Positions 7,256 to 8,428 of a stretch of 8,428 nucleotides of DNA are shown here, one piece after another. This stretch comes from Caldilinea sp. (GTDB lineage Bacteria > Chloroflexota > Anaerolineae > Caldilineales > Caldilineaceae). Below the pieces are notes generated by a model. It ran no database searches. It worked only from the letters and a program-made list of their open reading frames with translations, and had not been told where the DNA came from. The first letter of the stretch is position 1. Every line of letters starts with the position of its first letter. The position numbers and the translations under genes are program-made. Location: contig JAPLGY010000709.1 of NCBI GenBank assembly GCA_026389955.1, positions 1 to 8,428 of the forward strand. The letters are read 5' to 3'.

Positions 7256-7260
7256 CTCCT
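7256..7260 (-). promoter_or_regulatory. Ribosome-binding site for the 2Fe-2S subunit
   Basis: AGGAG on the minus strand with nine bases to ATG 7246. It occupies most of the 14-base gap after the FAD-subunit TAA. Confidence 0.8.
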
Positions 7261-8127
7261 TTAGCGGGCCGCACGTTCGGCCGCCGTTGCCAGCGCCCGC
7301 CGGGTCAGGACCCCAACCAGGTGGCGACGAAACTCTGCTGTGCCGCGCATGTCGCTGATCGGACGGGCGGCTGCCTGGGCGATCAGGGCAGCCTGCTCGT
7401 AGGCAGCTTCATTGGCTTCTGCTCCGACCAAAGCGTCGCCAGCTTCGCGCACAAACAACGGCGTCGGCGCCACTGCGCCGAGCGCGATACGGGCAGCCAT
7501 GATCCGGCGTCTTGTGGCATCCAGCTGCACAGATACGCCCACCCCGACCACAGCAATGTCCATCTCATTGCGCGGGATGAAGCGCAGGTAAGCGGCACCA
7601 AACCCTGGCTGTGTCGGCGGCAGCTGCAAGCTGGCCAAAAATTCACCTTTGCCCAGCACAGTTTTGCCTGGCGCCACGCAGAACGCCTCGACCGGCACAC
7701 GACGCCGGGTTTGCGGCAGGGCAATGTCACAGACTGCGCTGTGGACGATCAGCGCCGGGATGGCGTCGGCAGCCGGCGAGGCGTTGCACAGATTGCCGCC
7801 CAAGCTTGCACGCCCTTGAATCTGGACCCCGCCGATCAGGCGAGCTGCATCCACCAAACCTGGATAGTGTGCGGAGACCGCAGCGTTGCCGTAGATTCGG
7901 TGGCAGGGCACCGCTGCCCCGATCCGCAGCCCGTCTTCAGGGGTGTAGGACAGTTCGTCGATCTCAGGAAGCCCCTTGATGTCGATCAACAGGTCGGTCT
8001 CCAACCGGCGTTCACGCAGCGCCACGATCAGATCGGTGCCGCCGGCGACGATACGTGCCCTGCCCTCCTGCAGCAGGGTGGCGGCATGCTCGACGTTGTG
8101 GGCACGAATATACCGAAATGGCTGCAT
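7261..8127 (-). CDS. Molybdenum hydroxylase FAD-binding subunit (CoxM/XdhB-like)
   Basis: FAD subunit of the molybdenum hydroxylase (288 residues, normal length), which takes electrons from the 2Fe-2S clusters and passes them to NAD+ or another acceptor. The two flavin-binding motifs are visible: VAGGTDLIV (27-35) and ASLGGNLCNASPAAD (107-121, the family's T-I-G-G-N site). A C-terminal CO_deh_flav_C-like domain follows (about 175-288; RNEMDIAVVGVGV near 186). ATG 8127 is chosen because GGAGGAG ends nine bases before it and the family N-terminus MQPFRYIRAHNVEHAATLL begins there. Upstream in-frame codons to 8253 overlap probable insertion-element sequence. It is the first gene of the hydroxylase operon. 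XdhC/CoxI-type maturation genes are not in the window. Confidence 0.93.
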   Translation of the reverse strand: MQPFRYIRAHNVEHAATLLQEGRARIVAGGTDLIVALRERRLETDLLIDIKGLPEIDELSYTPEDGLRIGAAVPCHRIYGNAAVSAHYPGLVDAARLIGGVQIQGRASLGGNLCNASPAADAIPALIVHSAVCDIALPQTRRRVPVEAFCVAPGKTVLGKGEFLASLQLPPTQPGFGAAYLRFIPRNEMDIAVVGVGVSVQLDATRRRIMAARIALGAVAPTPLFVREAGDALVGAEANEAAYEQAALIAQAAARPISDMRGTAEFRRHLVGVLTRRALATAAERAAR

Positions 8128-8136
8128 AGATTGGAT

Positions 8137-8143
8137 CTCCTCC
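8137..8143 (-). promoter_or_regulatory. Ribosome-binding site for the FAD subunit
   Basis: GGAGGAG on the minus strand, nine bases before ATG 8127. It fixes that start over the in-frame ATG farther upstream at 8253 and the one at 8145, which lies within or before the site. Confidence 0.8.
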
Positions 8144-8224
8144 ATCTTCGTGATTGCTTCTTCAAAAACCTGGCGCCAGGCCTGTGTGCAAGGGGGTGCA
8201 TCCGTGCCCATTCGGCCTGCTGGA

Positions 8225-8233
8225 ATTCTACCA
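8225..8233 (-). promoter_or_regulatory. Possible extended -10 promoter element for the hydroxylase operon
   Basis: The minus strand reads TGGTAGAAT here, an extended -10 match (TGn then TAGAAT), about 100 bases upstream of the FAD-subunit ATG. No convincing -35 box is seen at the proper distance. It may lie within the insertion-element end rather than native DNA. Low confidence. Confidence 0.25.
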
Positions 8234-8277
8234 CAGCCAAGCCCAGAATGCATGCGAGCCGTTCGTACGGGTCTACT

Positions 8278-8428
8278 TCACGATGGGGGCAGGTTTTTGG
8301 CAGCGTCCCACATCTGGTCAAAGCGTCCACTAAGGACGGCGGCACGAACTGGCAGCAGGTTTTCGGCGCCTTGCCGTGACCAGCGCATGCCAGGACCGCT
8401 GAAGCGCGCTTTGAATTGCTTTGCGCCG
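8278..8428 (-). mobile_element. C-terminal end of an insertion-sequence transposase (ISKra4-like), continuing past the window
   Basis: Minus-strand translation from the right edge gives 49 residues ending in TGA at 8278-8280: it begins GAKQFKARFS, contains GPGMRWSRQGAENLLPVR and AVLSGRFDQMW, and ends DAAKNLPPS. The G-MRWS-x2-GA-x2-LL-x-LR-type pattern close to a tryptophan-containing C-terminus resembles the end of DDE transposases of the ISKra4 (or related ISLre2-like) family. This is family recognition, not a search. The body of the gene and the other inverted repeat are outside the window, so completeness and activity are unknown. No start codon is visible because the gene is cut by the window edge. 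Confidence 0.65.

Larger units (their letters stand above)
8128..8277. other. Short intergenic stretch between the transposase fragment and the hydroxylase operon
   Basis: About 150 bases with no gene that can be supported. It should hold the operon's promoter and the end of the insertion element. Visible items are the ribosome site, a perfect 12-base palindrome CCTGGCGCCAGG (8169-8180), a G-rich GGGGGTGCATCC segment (8192-8203) that could belong to the element's end, and a TGG-TAGAAT extended -10-like sequence. The exact boundary of the element is not determinable without its other end. Confidence 0.6.

Noticed and set aside
8028..8345. A 105-codon minus-strand frame overlapping the FAD subunit and the transposase end
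   Set aside because: It is in another frame from both recognisable proteins and shows no family resemblance.
7321..8379. A 352-codon plus-strand frame over the FAD subunit and the right edge
   Set aside because: It is a shadow of the FAD-subunit gene; the far right part also conflicts with the transposase match on the minus strand.

Overview
This is a GC-rich bacterial chromosomal window (roughly 60-65 % G+C by eye) with two convergent gene groups and almost no non-coding DNA. The protein sequences, the endonuclease-type MutL and the three-subunit molybdenum hydroxylase look most like Chloroflexota (Anaerolineae/Caldilineae-like). That assignment rests on general recognition, not on a search. 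No rRNA, tRNA or CRISPR was seen.

The plus-strand group fills the left part. It starts with an M20-family metal-dependent amidohydrolase that is cut by the left edge: its frame is open from base 3, so it is nearly complete. A 12-helix major facilitator transporter follows 4 bases after it, starting at a GTG at 1168 and ending at 2433.

The minus-strand group fills 2463-8127 and reads right to left. In transcription order it has the FAD subunit, the 2Fe-2S subunit and the molybdopterin subunit of a xanthine dehydrogenase/aldehyde oxidase-family enzyme, then a small MoaD/ThiS-like sulfur carrier, then mutL. The gaps are 14, 34, 2 and 19 bases, so this is probably one operon. The first three genes build a cytoplasmic molybdenum hydroxylase (electrons pass from Mo to 2Fe-2S to FAD). 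The sulfur carrier may serve its molybdopterin cofactor. The substrate cannot be read from the sequence; the active-site loop is not that of CO dehydrogenase.

Two genes in the operon look abnormal. mutL is broken: about 60 codons are missing at about 3380, including the DVNVHP-K-EVRF region, and the reading frame shifts there. The endonuclease half is still open and has a ribosome-binding-site-like sequence in front of a GTG. The sulfur carrier runs five residues past its diglycine, which would block sulfur transfer unless it is trimmed.

At the right edge, 8278-8428 encodes the last 49 residues of a transposase, probably ISKra4-like, on the minus strand and continuing outside the window. An insertion element therefore sits directly upstream of the molybdenum hydroxylase operon, leaving about 150 bases for any promoter.
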